Source: an uncultured Prevotellaceae bacterium (GTDB lineage Bacteria > Bacteroidota > Bacteroidia > Bacteroidales > Bacteroidaceae). Taken from it: a stretch of 64,000 nucleotides of DNA. The stretch's first letter is position 1, and each line of letters opens with the position of its first letter. Below the pieces are notes generated by a model. It was not told the origin of the DNA and made no database searches. It saw only the letters and a program-made list of their open reading frames with translations. Location: contig ONMI01000008.1 in NCBI GenBank assembly GCA_900318915.1, positions 1 to 64,000 of the forward strand, read 5' to 3'. Positions 15,724 to 24,666 of this stretch are shown here, piece by piece. Position numbers and translations under genes: made by a program.

Positions 15724-15911
15724 TCAGTTGTTTTTGTCCCCATGGCAATGTCTGGCCAGACACTCATCAATCTTCTGCTCAATCAACAGCTCGATTTTGG
15801 GCTCCAGCATTTTCCATTTCCTGTCAATGATTCTCTCGACCAGAGCCTCCTGCTGGTCCAGGTATCCCAGATATTCTGAAGCCAGTTTGTGTGCCGCTTT
15901 TTGTTTGTCAT
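15724..15911 (-). pseudogene. Small helical protein gene with a frameshift in an A-run
   Basis: From about 15897 to the TGA at 15724 the minus strand encodes a coherent, charged helical peptide, including AAHKLASEYLGYLDQQEAL and KIELLIEQKIDECLARH. Its frame has no start codon. The only nearby ATG (15911) opens a different frame (MTNKKRHTNW). One extra A in the run of five would join them as MTNKKAAHKLASEYL, giving about 62 residues. It is either a one-base deletion, a sequencing error or a slippage site. A TAatTTTGC box directly abuts the ATG, which complicates the start. Confidence 0.45.
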
Positions 15912-16033
15912 GGCAAAATTACGGCAAAATAGGGCTTGGCCGGTTGATAAAATCTATCAAAAGGCGTGTTTAGGCTTGTCATTTTCTTCCAAAATGACAA
16001 AATGGGTAATAAAAACGATGAATCTACTTTCCT

Positions 16034-17773
16034 TTAGCCTTTTTGTCCTTCCCGAAATTGTGTGGGTGAGCATCTGTACACCCGCTTGAAGGTGTGGCTG
16101 AAAGAACTCGTTTCGTCGAAGCCGCACAGATTGGCGATATCTGCTACCGACATGGTGCGGTTGTCAAGGAGCAATCGTGTGGCGCGCTCCATCTGGATGG
16201 CCTGTATATAGGCTTTGGGTGTTTCACCTGCTGCTGCCATCAACCGCCGCCGGAAGGTCTGCACACTCATGTTGAGCTCCGAAGCCACCTTCTCCACGCT
16301 CAGGTTGCCCTCTTGCATGGCCACGTTCACGGTTTCGATGACACGCATGAGGAACAGCCTGTCCTCATCGTTTTCGATGGCTTCCTTAGCCTCCGGCCCG
16401 TCAGTCGCTTCCGGCGTATCAGCAGGGTGAGGCACATCAGTTGTTAATGGCTGCTGTTGTGCCGGCTCGTCCGTATGCTGCATGAGCCTTTCTATTTCCC
16501 GCACCAGCTCCTGCATCTGTTCTTGCTGTTTCCGGCGCAAGTGCCGTATGATAAGCCAAGCCGCAAGTGCTATAAGTAGTATAAGGAGTGCTGAGCAGAC
16601 CATTGTGCGCAGGTGCTTCTTCTTGACGTCCAGGTTTTCCTGTTGCAGTATGTCATTTCCGAACTCAGCATTGTATCTGGAGAGGGCTTCTGCCGAGGAG
16701 TGGGTATAGAGCGAGTCCTTCAAGAGGTCGAAATAGTCGAGCTCTATTTTTGCCGAGTCGGGGTTGATGTTCCAATAGCTCTCATAGAGGCCGCGGTGAG
16801 CGTGCATCTCGTTGTAGAGGTCGCCCATTTTTGAGAACAGCGTAGCTGCCTCTTTATAACAGGGAATGGCCTCCCGCTGCCGTTCCTGGCACAGCAGGGC
16901 CATGCCCAGGCGGTTTAGTGCGATGGCATAGGAATGGTAGTCGCCCACTTGCTTGAGCGCAGGAATCACTTGGCGGTAGATATTCTCTGCCTTTTTGTAT
17001 TGGTGAAGTCCCAGCAGTGCTGAGCCCATTTGCGAGAGGCGTATGCTTGCCTGCGGTTCCCGTTGGGCCACGGAGTCGATGGTATAGGCTTGCTGTGCGT
17101 AGGAGAGCGCTTTTTTGTCGTCGCCCAGTGAATGGTAAATCTCTGATGCCATACCGAAGATGACGGCTTGCCGTGCAGGATTGTCCACCTTCTTCGCATG
17201 CTCCATGGCGCCAAGGATATAATGCTCAGCTTCCTTGGCCTGGTATCCCGCCATATAGATGCCCGCCAGTGTGTTCATGCTCGACGAGATTCGGTCGTCG
17301 TCGCCGCTCCGCATGTCGAAGTCGAGACATTGTTTGGCATACTTGGCTGCGTTTTTCACATCGCCCATGCGCACAAAGACAAGACCCAGGAGGTTGAGGC
17401 AGTCGGCTTTTTCTTCGTTGCCGCCATGATACAGTGGCAGCGCTTTCAAGCCATAGCTCACAGCCTCCTCATATTGCTGGTGGTCGTACATCCACTCTGC
17501 CGCCCAATACCACACCTGCTGCCGAAGGGAGTCGGCAGGGGTGTCAGTGCCGAACACCATTTTCTCATCGATGAAATCTTCTTTGAGCAATTCTTCAAAA
17601 AAGAGGTTGGCGGTGGCCGTTTCCGCTTTTTGGTCAAACTGCTTCAGCAGTGTGTTCAAATGGTCTTGAGCCATCAGGCTCACATTGGCCAAAAAGGTGA
17701 TGAGCAATGCGGCCACTGCACGCATGGAGTATGATGGATGGATATGTCTCATGTTGAATCGGTCTTGTGTCAT
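16034..17773 (-). CDS. Membrane TPR-AraC transcription regulator
   Basis: The 579-residue protein has a signal-like segment (about 17-36), TPR repeats (about 70-340), one membrane span (about 385-405, VCSALLILLIALAAWLIIR) and a cytoplasmic tail. The tail ends in an AraC-type double helix-turn-helix (LSVEKVASELNMSVQTFRRR and MSVADIANLCGFDETSSFSH). Such proteins should sense a signal outside the inner membrane through the TPR domain and act on promoters directly. The start at 17773 has aagagg upstream and falls 14 bp after the preceding stop. A start at 17830 would overlap the glycosyltransferase gene. Its targets are not evident; the neighbouring polysaccharide genes are candidates. Confidence 0.85.
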   Translation of the reverse strand: MTQDRFNMRHIHPSYSMRAVAALLITFLANVSLMAQDHLNTLLKQFDQKAETATANLFFEELLKEDFIDEKMVFGTDTPADSLRQQVWYWAAEWMYDHQQYEEAVSYGLKALPLYHGGNEEKADCLNLLGLVFVRMGDVKNAAKYAKQCLDFDMRSGDDDRISSSMNTLAGIYMAGYQAKEAEHYILGAMEHAKKVDNPARQAVIFGMASEIYHSLGDDKKALSYAQQAYTIDSVAQREPQASIRLSQMGSALLGLHQYKKAENIYRQVIPALKQVGDYHSYAIALNRLGMALLCQERQREAIPCYKEAATLFSKMGDLYNEMHAHRGLYESYWNINPDSAKIELDYFDLLKDSLYTHSSAEALSRYNAEFGNDILQQENLDVKKKHLRTMVCSALLILLIALAAWLIIRHLRRKQQEQMQELVREIERLMQHTDEPAQQQPLTTDVPHPADTPEATDGPEAKEAIENDEDRLFLMRVIETVNVAMQEGNLSVEKVASELNMSVQTFRRRLMAAAGETPKAYIQAIQMERATRLLLDNRTMSVADIANLCGFDETSSFSHTFKRVYRCSPTQFREGQKG

Positions 17774-17786
17774 GCCACCTCTTGAA

Positions 17787-18905
17787 TCAGAGAATCTTCT
17801 TGTATATCTCGATGTGTTTCCGCACCACATCGTCGAGCGAGAACTCGCGCTCGGCCTTGGCGCGTCCGGCTTGTCCCATGCGCTGGCGCATCGCCTTGTC
17901 GTTGATCAGAATGCGGAGTTTCTCAGCCAGGGCGGCACTGTCCTTCACCGGCACGAGAAAACCGTTCACGCCGTCGTCGACCGTGTCCTTGCAGCCGTAG
18001 CTCTTCGTCGTCACAATGGGGCGCCCCATGGCACAGGCCTCTATCAGCGAAAGGGGAACTCCCTCGCGGTAGTAGCTCGGAAAGGCCACGATGTGCGAGG
18101 CGGCCAGCAGTTGCCTCACATCGGTGCGGTGGCCGAGCCACTGTATGTAGCGGCCGTCGCAGAGACGTTCCAGGTCGCTGCGGCTGATGGCTTTCGGATT
18201 GTTCGACAACCCGCCGCAGAGCAGAAACTCCACCTTGCCCTCCATCTCCTTTCTGAGTCGCTCGGCGGCCTCTATCAGCACCAGCATGCCTTTCTCCTTC
18301 ACCATGCGGGCGGTGAAAATCACCTTTACTGGACCTTCTTCCGGTTCGGGCGAGTAGGTGTAGAGTTGCAGGTCGGCGCCGGAACCCTTGATGAAGTCGC
18401 TGTGCTCGCGGCTCACGATGCCGTGGCGCAGGAAGAGGTCCTCGTCTTCATGGTTCTGGAAAATCACGCTCAGGTGGTCGCGGTGGTTGGCGTATTTCAT
18501 CACGGCCATCACGATGCGGGTGGTGAGGGTCGGCTTCCGGCCGGAAAAGAGCACCCCCAGACCGCTCACGGCGTTCACCACACCGTGCGTATGTGCCAGA
18601 CGGGCGGCCAGACCGCCCCACAGGATGTCCTTGATGCCCACATGGTGCACGATGTCGGGCTTCTCCTGCTTGTACAGCCGGTACAGAAAGCGGAAGGTCT
18701 TCCACTCCTCCTTCAGGTTCATGCCGGTGGGATTGATGGGCAGGTCGGTCATGCGGAGGCCAAGTGCCTCCACCTCTTTGCGCCGGCCGGTGTCCTTGCA
18801 CACGATATGCACGTCGAACCCCGCCTTGGCGGCTGCCAGGGCGATGGCCTTGCGGTGTGACAGGAAGAAGCGGTCTTCATTGACCACCATAATCAGGTTC
18901 GGCAT
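17787..18905 (-). CDS. Glycosyltransferase, GT4 family
   Basis: The 372-residue protein has the two-domain GT-B pattern of group 1 transferases. It starts MPNLIMVVNEDRFFLSHRKA and includes a variable acceptor domain (HHVGIKDILWGGL). The nucleotide-sugar domain has VIFTARMVKEKGMLVLIEA, YIQWLGHRTDVRQLLAASH, the EX7E region PSYYREGVPLSLIEACAMG and NGFLVPVKD. It is similar to transferases that add the second sugar onto lipid-linked N-acetylhexosamine in capsule and O-antigen synthesis; this specificity is inference. A TAatTTTGC box lies 23 bp before the start. The TPR-AraC gene follows after 14 bp. Confidence 0.9.
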   Translation of the reverse strand: MPNLIMVVNEDRFFLSHRKAIALAAAKAGFDVHIVCKDTGRRKEVEALGLRMTDLPINPTGMNLKEEWKTFRFLYRLYKQEKPDIVHHVGIKDILWGGLAARLAHTHGVVNAVSGLGVLFSGRKPTLTTRIVMAVMKYANHRDHLSVIFQNHEDEDLFLRHGIVSREHSDFIKGSGADLQLYTYSPEPEEGPVKVIFTARMVKEKGMLVLIEAAERLRKEMEGKVEFLLCGGLSNNPKAISRSDLERLCDGRYIQWLGHRTDVRQLLAASHIVAFPSYYREGVPLSLIEACAMGRPIVTTKSYGCKDTVDDGVNGFLVPVKDSAALAEKLRILINDKAMRQRMGQAGRAKAEREFSLDDVVRKHIEIYKKIL

Positions 18906-18927
18906 AGCGTGTGGTTTGTAAAATCAT

Positions 18928-18936
18928 GCAAAATTA
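18928..18936 (-). promoter_or_regulatory. -7 box for the GT4 gene
   Basis: On the minus strand taattttgc is a full match to TAnnTTTGC, 23 bp upstream of the start at 18905. No well-spaced TTTG was found. Confidence 0.5.
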
Positions 18937-19069
18937 GTGATTTTTTATAATAAAAAGCCGCCCGTCACTCCTTATTTGACTTTTTAGGCACAAAAAGTAA
19001 TAAAAAGAGGCTTTCTCTCGTTCTAATAATGCCACTCCATATTATCACAATTAACAGAACACACCCAAA

Positions 19070-20131
19070 ATGAAGATACTGTTTGTGCTTGACAGGGGAA
19101 ACCTCTATGGTGGCGTGCAGAAGATGATGGCTGAAGTGGCCGTCGCGCTGGCCGAGCTGCATCACGACCAGGTGGGCGTGATGATGGCTTATATCGATGA
19201 CGACAAGATGGAGGCCTTTCTCCTGAGTCATCATGTGCGTGTGCATAATCTTCGATGCCGCAAATACAGTCCGCTTTTACCCTTCCGCTATGCGCGCGTC
19301 ATCCGTAAATATCGGTATGAAGTGGTGCATACCAATCATTCCTTCAGTCAGATATTCGGCGGTATCTCTTCCTTGTTGGTTCCTAAAGCAGTCCGGTTCT
19401 TCTCCACGGAGCATTCCCTGGACAGTGTGCGCAGACGCCATGCCTGGTTCAGGCCCGTCGACCGTTTCTGCTATCGTAGGTATGCGTGTGTGCATGCTGT
19501 GTCGCATTGTGTGAGAGACCGACTCCTCGCATGGGTGGGCAAGGGCATGGAAAGTCGTGTCGATGTGATAGCCAATGGGGTCGATGTGCCCCTACTCGTG
19601 TCGTCAGTGCCGCTGGACAGGAGCTCTTTGGGATGCACCGGCGACGATACGCTCGTATGCACCATCTCCCGCCTTGTGGAGAGCAAGGACTTGAAGACGC
19701 TTATCCGTGCCATGGCGCTTCTGCCGGCCAACTATAAGTGTGTCATCGTGGGCGACGGGGCGGATGAGGAGAATCTGAAAAACCTGAGCAAGGCGGAAGG
19801 ACTGGAAAACCGCATCCTTTTCATGGGCCGCCGCACGGATATCGGTTCTATCTTGAAGTCGGCCGACGTTTATGTCTCCACCTCCTTGTCCGAGGGATTC
19901 GGACTCACCATCATCGAGGCTTCTGTCTGCGGTTTGCCTGTGGTGGCCACCGACATTCCGGCCTTCCGCGAACTTCTTTATGAGGAGCAGCTCTTCTCGC
20001 CGGGCGACGCCAAGACACTTGCTGAAAAGATAATGGGGTGGAGGAGCCTGCCTCTGCATATGGACTTCCGGGAGAAGTATTCGCTCACGCAGATGGCAGA
20101 TCTGTATAGAAAAGCAATGGCCAGCTCCTGA
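19070..20131 (+). CDS. Glycosyltransferase, GT4 family
   Basis: The 353-residue GT-B enzyme has MKILFVLDRGNLYGGVQKMM at its N-terminus. In the C-terminal domain it shows DTLVCTISRLVESKDLKTLI, KCVIVGDGADEENLKNL, FMGRRTDIGSILKSADVYV and the donor-binding EGFGLTIIEASVCGLPVVAT. It is cytoplasmic or membrane-associated and probably contributes to the surface polysaccharide built by the operon at 21.5-31.2 kb, which it faces. It is a single-gene unit on the plus strand ending convergent with GH28. A short hairpin overlaps its stop codon. Confidence 0.9.
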   Translation: MKILFVLDRGNLYGGVQKMMAEVAVALAELHHDQVGVMMAYIDDDKMEAFLLSHHVRVHNLRCRKYSPLLPFRYARVIRKYRYEVVHTNHSFSQIFGGISSLLVPKAVRFFSTEHSLDSVRRRHAWFRPVDRFCYRRYACVHAVSHCVRDRLLAWVGKGMESRVDVIANGVDVPLLVSSVPLDRSSLGCTGDDTLVCTISRLVESKDLKTLIRAMALLPANYKCVIVGDGADEENLKNLSKAEGLENRILFMGRRTDIGSILKSADVYVSTSLSEGFGLTIIEASVCGLPVVATDIPAFRELLYEEQLFSPGDAKTLAEKIMGWRSLPLHMDFREKYSLTQMADLYRKAMASS

Positions 20132-20142
20132 GAACTGGCCAT
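20117..20142. terminator. Short hairpin between convergent genes
   Basis: atggccag (20117-20124) and ctggccat (20135-20142) form an 8-bp stem across the stop codon of the GT4 gene, 8 bp before the stop of the convergent GH28 gene. Confidence 0.45.
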
Positions 20143-20150
20143 CGGATGGC

Positions 20151-21482
20151 TTATTTTGCGTTCACACGGTATATGGCTGGACGTGCGTCTACCTTCCGCG
20201 TCTTTACATTCACCTCTGAGAAATCCACATTCTTGGCGTTTTTCACGAAGAAACCTGAGGCGGGCAGCACACCCCACATGGTGCCCTCGGGATAGGCTTT
20301 CGCTTTGTCGTCTTTTGGGGCGGCGGTCTCACCCATACCTCCGTTGTGATTGATCACGATATTGCTCAGTTTGATGTTTTCCACTTCCTGGCCGGGCAGA
20401 CCTGAAATGGAGCAGCCCGTGCTGCCGGCTCCTGTCACGGTGATGTCTTTTATCACCACTCCGTTTATGCTGCCCCGTTTAGGCGTGGTAGTTTTCTGTC
20501 CGTAAGTGCTGCCGCGGTTGCCCAGACGCACGAAGATGGGGGTCTCGGTACCTTTCACCGTGATATCGCTCACGGTCACATTGGTGATTCTGCTGCCGTC
20601 GACACTCTCTATCGAAATGGCCGAGATGCCGTTGGCACGTCCGTTGTGCACCTTCTTCTGCTTGCTGGGTTTCACCGTGCAGTGGCTGAAAGTGATTCTG
20701 TCGAAGTCGCCATAGGTCTCCGTGCCTATCTTGAGCGCATTGCAGTGACTGCTCACCGTGCAGTTGGTCACCGTGATGTTGCTGCAGGGTTGTGAGGTGA
20801 AGTTCTTCAGGCAGATGCCGTCGTCGTCGGCATCGACAACAGCTCCGCTCACCGTCACATTGCGGCAGCCGTTGATGTCCATGCCGTCGTTGCAGTTGTT
20901 GCAATGGTTGTACACCTTGATGTCTTTGATGGTCATGTTCTCGCAGGCATAGTAGTGCTGCATCCAGACCGCCGAATTGCGCATCGTGACACCGCTCACG
21001 GTTATCCCCTTGCAGGTGTCAAAGCGGATCAGCATGGGGCGGGTGATGCCGTGGGCATTGCAGGCGGCGTCGGTGAAGTGCTTCCCCTGTCCGTCGATGG
21101 TGCCGCTGCCGGTGATGCCGATATTGACGGCATTGGCGGCGAAAATGAGCTGCGATGTGACGGTGACGCCAGGGCGGCCTTTGGAAAGCACGTAATGGGC
21201 GGGATTGGTGCTGCCCAGCAGTTTGGCTCCTTGCTCCACATGGAGGGTGACACCGCTCTTCAGTACGATGGCGCCTGTCACAAATTTGCCCTTGGGCACC
21301 ACCACGCGGCCGCCGCCGGCTTTGTGGCATTCGTCGATGGCCTGCTGGATGGCTGCCGTGCAGGGCGTCTTTGACCCCTTCTTGGCCCCGTAGGAGGTGA
21401 TGACGAAGTCGCGGGCAGTGACACCGAGGCAGAACAGCAGCATGAGGCTGGTGAGCATGAGGTTCTTGATGGTCGTTTTCAT
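20151..21482 (-). CDS. GH28-family polygalacturonase-like glycosidase
   Basis: The 443-residue protein has a signal peptide (1-23) and a right-handed beta-helix of the pectinase type. Catalytic-like residues are seen at D202 in NDGMD and D220/D221 in DADDDG. The usual G-H-G is replaced by SSHCNA (H246), and the R-x-K motif by a KIGTE stretch (251-255), so it belongs to a divergent branch. GH28 enzymes hydrolyse alpha-galacturonosyl links of pectin or rhamnogalacturonan. It lies only 24 bp after the last glycosyltransferase of the exopolysaccharide operon on the same strand and may be cotranscribed. It may therefore act on the cell's own uronate-bearing polymer rather than on pectin. Confidence 0.85.
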   Translation of the reverse strand: MKTTIKNLMLTSLMLLFCLGVTARDFVITSYGAKKGSKTPCTAAIQQAIDECHKAGGGRVVVPKGKFVTGAIVLKSGVTLHVEQGAKLLGSTNPAHYVLSKGRPGVTVTSQLIFAANAVNIGITGSGTIDGQGKHFTDAACNAHGITRPMLIRFDTCKGITVSGVTMRNSAVWMQHYYACENMTIKDIKVYNHCNNCNDGMDINGCRNVTVSGAVVDADDDGICLKNFTSQPCSNITVTNCTVSSHCNALKIGTETYGDFDRITFSHCTVKPSKQKKVHNGRANGISAISIESVDGSRITNVTVSDITVKGTETPIFVRLGNRGSTYGQKTTTPKRGSINGVVIKDITVTGAGSTGCSISGLPGQEVENIKLSNIVINHNGGMGETAAPKDDKAKAYPEGTMWGVLPASGFFVKNAKNVDFSEVNVKTRKVDARPAIYRVNAK

Positions 21483-21506
21483 AGGGTAGGGGTTTTGGTG
21501 GGTTAT

Positions 21507-22412
21507 TCATACTTTGCCCAGCAGGATGCGAAGGCGAAGGAAAAAATCATTGGAGAAGTGCCCCATCGTGTAACGGCGGTCGGCAAATAGCCGCAGGCGT
21601 CTGGCGACCGATTGCCTGTACAGGGCCATCTCTTCCACTGCCTGTCTCCTCGCCGCCGGCATACTGGCGGCATGGCAGCGGAGCAGTTCGCGGGCCATTT
21701 CTTCCCGGTAGTGCTGGCTCCAGAAGGTGCGCAGCGTCTTCATGCGCCGCTGCCACACCTCTCGCCAGGTGCGCTTCTGGCCTATCTGGTTGTGGTCGTG
21801 CTGGCGGTAGAGCATGTGCGATGTCTCGTCGTAGCACACCGTGCCGATGGCGGAGGCCACCTGGTATACCCAAAAGTCGTGGGCGCTCACCCTATGGGGC
21901 GGATGGTTCCTGATGTGGCTGGCCAAAGTGTTGTCCATCACCATCGTGCACCCCACGGTGAGGCATTTCACCATGGCGGTGTAGATGTCGAAGTGCAGTC
22001 CCGCGGGCTTTACAAGTCCTTCCTCTCGGCCGTTGCGGTAGTAGGTCACGTTGGAGCAGTAGAGCACACATCCTTGTTCTTGTTGCTCTATCATACCGAC
22101 GGCGCGGGAGAGTTTGTCTGGCAGCCAGATATCGTCCTGGTCGCAGAAGGCGTAGTAGTCGGCGTCAGGGGCTGCGTGGATCAGCAGGTGCATGAAACTC
22201 ATGGCCCAACCCAGGTTGTCGCCGCCATACCAGGTGAGCTTGCCTGCGTCCTGCCAATGGTCCAGTATGTCGCGGGTGCGGTCGGTGGAGCCGTCATCGC
22301 GCACCAGGATGTCGGTTTCCACATCCTGCTGCGATAGGAGCGACTGCAACTGCTCTTCCAAGAAATCCTCGCCGTTGTAGGTAGACATCAATATGGTTAC
22401 TTTCCTTTTCAT
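21507..22412 (-). CDS. Glycosyltransferase, GT2 family (rhamnosyltransferase-like)
   Basis: The 301-residue GT-A enzyme begins MKRKVTILMSTYNGEDFLEE and has ILVRDDGSTDRT and the metal-binding region FCDQDDIWLPDK. It continues with VGCTMVMD and SAHDFWVYQVA, the pattern of dTDP-rhamnosyl and related transferases. The start at 22412 overlaps the upstream wzy-like stop by four bases (ATGA), implying translational coupling. The frame is open further upstream, but those residues lie within the polymerase gene. It is the last transferase of the exopolysaccharide operon, 24 bp before GH28. Confidence 0.92.
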   Translation of the reverse strand: MKRKVTILMSTYNGEDFLEEQLQSLLSQQDVETDILVRDDGSTDRTRDILDHWQDAGKLTWYGGDNLGWAMSFMHLLIHAAPDADYYAFCDQDDIWLPDKLSRAVGMIEQQEQGCVLYCSNVTYYRNGREEGLVKPAGLHFDIYTAMVKCLTVGCTMVMDNTLASHIRNHPPHRVSAHDFWVYQVASAIGTVCYDETSHMLYRQHDHNQIGQKRTWREVWQRRMKTLRTFWSQHYREEMARELLRCHAASMPAARRQAVEEMALYRQSVARRLRLFADRRYTMGHFSNDFFLRLRILLGKV

Positions 22413-23626
22413 GGCGTTCTGAAATGTTTCGACAGGAGCGACACTTGTATCTTCTGCTGCATGATGAGCACCACGAAGAAGATAAACTGCATGACCGGCA
22501 CCAGACTCATCATCACGTTCTCTTGGAAGAACTGCAGCACCAGCACATACACTACATACACATAGAGGCATTTGCCCACGCCACTGCCGTTTCGCATCAG
22601 CCGGTAGCACCAGCCCGAGAAGAATCCGTAGAACACGGCAAAGAAGGCCACGCCCCTGTATTTGAAATCCTCAAAGAAGGGTTGGAACACGGTGAACACA
22701 TTGGTGGGAAGCGGCACCCACACAAACTCCTGCAGTTTGCTGTTCAACTCATAGTCTCCGCCGAAACGGTTCAGGAAGAGGTATATGGTGGCAAAGGTGT
22801 GGGAGCCAAACTGCGGTGTCAGGTCTTCGGTCACCTGCTCGAAGGCCACCGAGGGCGAGAGAACGTAGATGGCGAAGAAGTCGAGGAAGGGAATGGCGTC
22901 GTTGGGGTCGGCGTCTTCAGTAAAACTGCGTGCCGAATTGATAATGAAAAACAGCAGCACGATTGTGGCCAGTGAGAGGATGATGGAGCGGATCTTTATC
23001 ACTCCTTTCTCATAGAGTACGAAGAGCACGGAAAGGAAGAGGAAAAAGAGCATGCCTTTCTCCATGATGGCAAATGCGCTCATCAGACCGGCCATGATAA
23101 TGGTGAGAAGTTGCCAAAGCGGTATCTTGGGATACCGCCACAGACCGACCACAATGAGCACCTGGTTCATCACATAGGAGTAGTTGAGGAATCCGTAGCT
23201 CTCATCGCCGTAGACAGCCAGCAGACGGATATTGCTCAGCATGTCGGCCGTGTCGAACATGGTCACCACCTGGATAATCTTGTACAGGTAGAGGGGGGTG
23301 ATGACCATGGAGATGACATAGAGCGTGTTGAACACGACCGTGCTGATGGGCGGCGATTGGGCAATGGTGCCGGCATCGGCATTCGACTTGGGCAGCACAT
23401 GATAGGTGATGAGCGCTGAGGCACAGAAAAGGGGCACCCAAAGGGCCAGACAGGTATAGAATTGGTCGCCGAGAGGATACAGCAGGTCGCCTTGAAACTG
23501 AAACATCACCACAATGGCCAGCCACACCGCCGTGGTGATGGTCCATGGCGAGAAGGTGTCGCCTATCTTGAAAAACAGAAAGGCGGCAAGCATGATGCCC
23601 ATGATGAGTATGAACAGTATCTCCAT
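22409..23626 (-). CDS. Oligosaccharide repeat-unit polymerase (Wzy-like)
   Basis: The 405-residue protein is strongly hydrophobic, with about ten to twelve membrane segments and a large loop near residues 230-330 (FTEDADPNDAIPFLDFFAIY, YLFLNRFGGDYELNSKLQEF). This layout and the genetic context match Wzy polymerases, which join lipid-linked repeat units at the outer face of the inner membrane. Its start codon overlaps the stop of the upstream chain-length gene (TAATG), and its end overlaps the next transferase, so three genes are tightly coupled. Confidence 0.85.
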   Translation of the reverse strand: MEILFILIMGIMLAAFLFFKIGDTFSPWTITTAVWLAIVVMFQFQGDLLYPLGDQFYTCLALWVPLFCASALITYHVLPKSNADAGTIAQSPPISTVVFNTLYVISMVITPLYLYKIIQVVTMFDTADMLSNIRLLAVYGDESYGFLNYSYVMNQVLIVVGLWRYPKIPLWQLLTIIMAGLMSAFAIMEKGMLFFLFLSVLFVLYEKGVIKIRSIILSLATIVLLFFIINSARSFTEDADPNDAIPFLDFFAIYVLSPSVAFEQVTEDLTPQFGSHTFATIYLFLNRFGGDYELNSKLQEFVWVPLPTNVFTVFQPFFEDFKYRGVAFFAVFYGFFSGWCYRLMRNGSGVGKCLYVYVVYVLVLQFFQENVMMSLVPVMQFIFFVVLIMQQKIQVSLLSKHFRTP

Positions 23627-24666
23627 TACGACGCGGCTTTATGTTCATGATAGGTGCGGCGGCCCAGACACCACCAGGTGGTGGCGACAAAGGCCAGAAA
23701 CAGGAATGCCGACACATAACCGAAGGTGACGGGACCCGACGGCTCCTGCGCAACAGAGGCATTCTTCAAGACGGCAAACTTGAGAGAGAACTTGTCGACG
23801 AAGGCCTTGGCGCGGAAATACTGCTCGCGGTCTCTTGAGTAGGCACTGAAGGTGTTGTCGTACTCATTCATCAGATGGTCTTCCATACTCTCTGCCACGG
23901 CCGACGTGAGGTCTTGGTGGCTGTCTCTGAAACGGGTGTACTCATCGCGCGCCGCCTCAAATCGACGGCGTGAGTCTTCCATCTTGCTGATTGCGGTCTT
24001 CAGGTCGCGGGTGTATCTCACACGGGCATAGTCGGCCAGGTGTTTCTCCAGATGTGCCCTCACCGAGTCGGCCAGCAGTGCGGCCACCACAGGGTCCTGG
24101 TCGGTCACCTGCAGCACGACGGTACCGTATTTCGACGACACCTTCGAGCGGATGTTCTCGTGGATGATGGCATGAATGCGGTCTCTCTCCGAAAGTGTGT
24201 CGCGGCTGATGCCTCTCCATATCCGCTCCCAGAGCGAGGATTTATGGTCGTTTGCCAGGTAGTGGTAGTAGTCGGTGCCCTTGTTCTCGAGCCGCACCTG
24301 CGACATCTCCTCAATGAAGGAGGGTGAGCCTATCAGGCGGTAGTAGACTTGGGGCATGCGGAGGCCTTTGTGCTCATTGATGGCTCCTTTGGCCCAGGCG
24401 GCCATGTTGTTCAGACCGATGAGCAGGTCGGTCTCGAAATGCTCGTCGCTTATCTTCACCTGCGAGGTGTAGCATTTGGGAATGCCGGCGCAGATGATGA
24501 GAGCTGCCACGATGGCCACGGCCGAGGTGACGGCATAGCTCCGCCAATGGAGAGAGCATTCTCTCCACACGCTCCACCGGGGAGCTGTCTGGTGCGTGTC
24601 GTCGTGAAGGGCCACCTTATGATGATTTTCTATGCCAACAGGAATACGTCCTTGCGGTGCTGCCAC
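23626..24666 (-). CDS. Wzz-like chain-length determinant protein
   Basis: The 346-residue protein has a membrane segment near 45-62 (VTSAVAIVAALIICAGIP), a long helical periplasmic region with QVTDQDPVVAALLADSVRAHLEKHL, and a second membrane segment near the C-terminus (FLFLAFVATTWWCL). This is the polysaccharide co-polymerase plan. No cytoplasmic tyrosine kinase domain is attached. The first ATG overlaps the preceding gene by 37 bp; a GTG at 24615 just after that stop would be an alternative. It is the second of two such genes in the operon and is more divergent than the other. Confidence 0.8.
   Translation of the reverse strand: MAAPQGRIPVGIENHHKVALHDDTHQTAPRWSVWRECSLHWRSYAVTSAVAIVAALIICAGIPKCYTSQVKISDEHFETDLLIGLNNMAAWAKGAINEHKGLRMPQVYYRLIGSPSFIEEMSQVRLENKGTDYYHYLANDHKSSLWERIWRGISRDTLSERDRIHAIIHENIRSKVSSKYGTVVLQVTDQDPVVAALLADSVRAHLEKHLADYARVRYTRDLKTAISKMEDSRRRFEAARDEYTRFRDSHQDLTSAVAESMEDHLMNEYDNTFSAYSRDREQYFRAKAFVDKFSLKFAVLKNASVAQEPSGPVTFGYVSAFLFLAFVATTWWCLGRRTYHEHKAAS

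Noticed and set aside
22413..22610. Upstream extension of the GT2 gene at 21507-22412
   Set aside because: The extra 66 residues lie inside the polymerase gene and do not resemble a transferase N-terminus; ATGA overlap at 22412 fits better.
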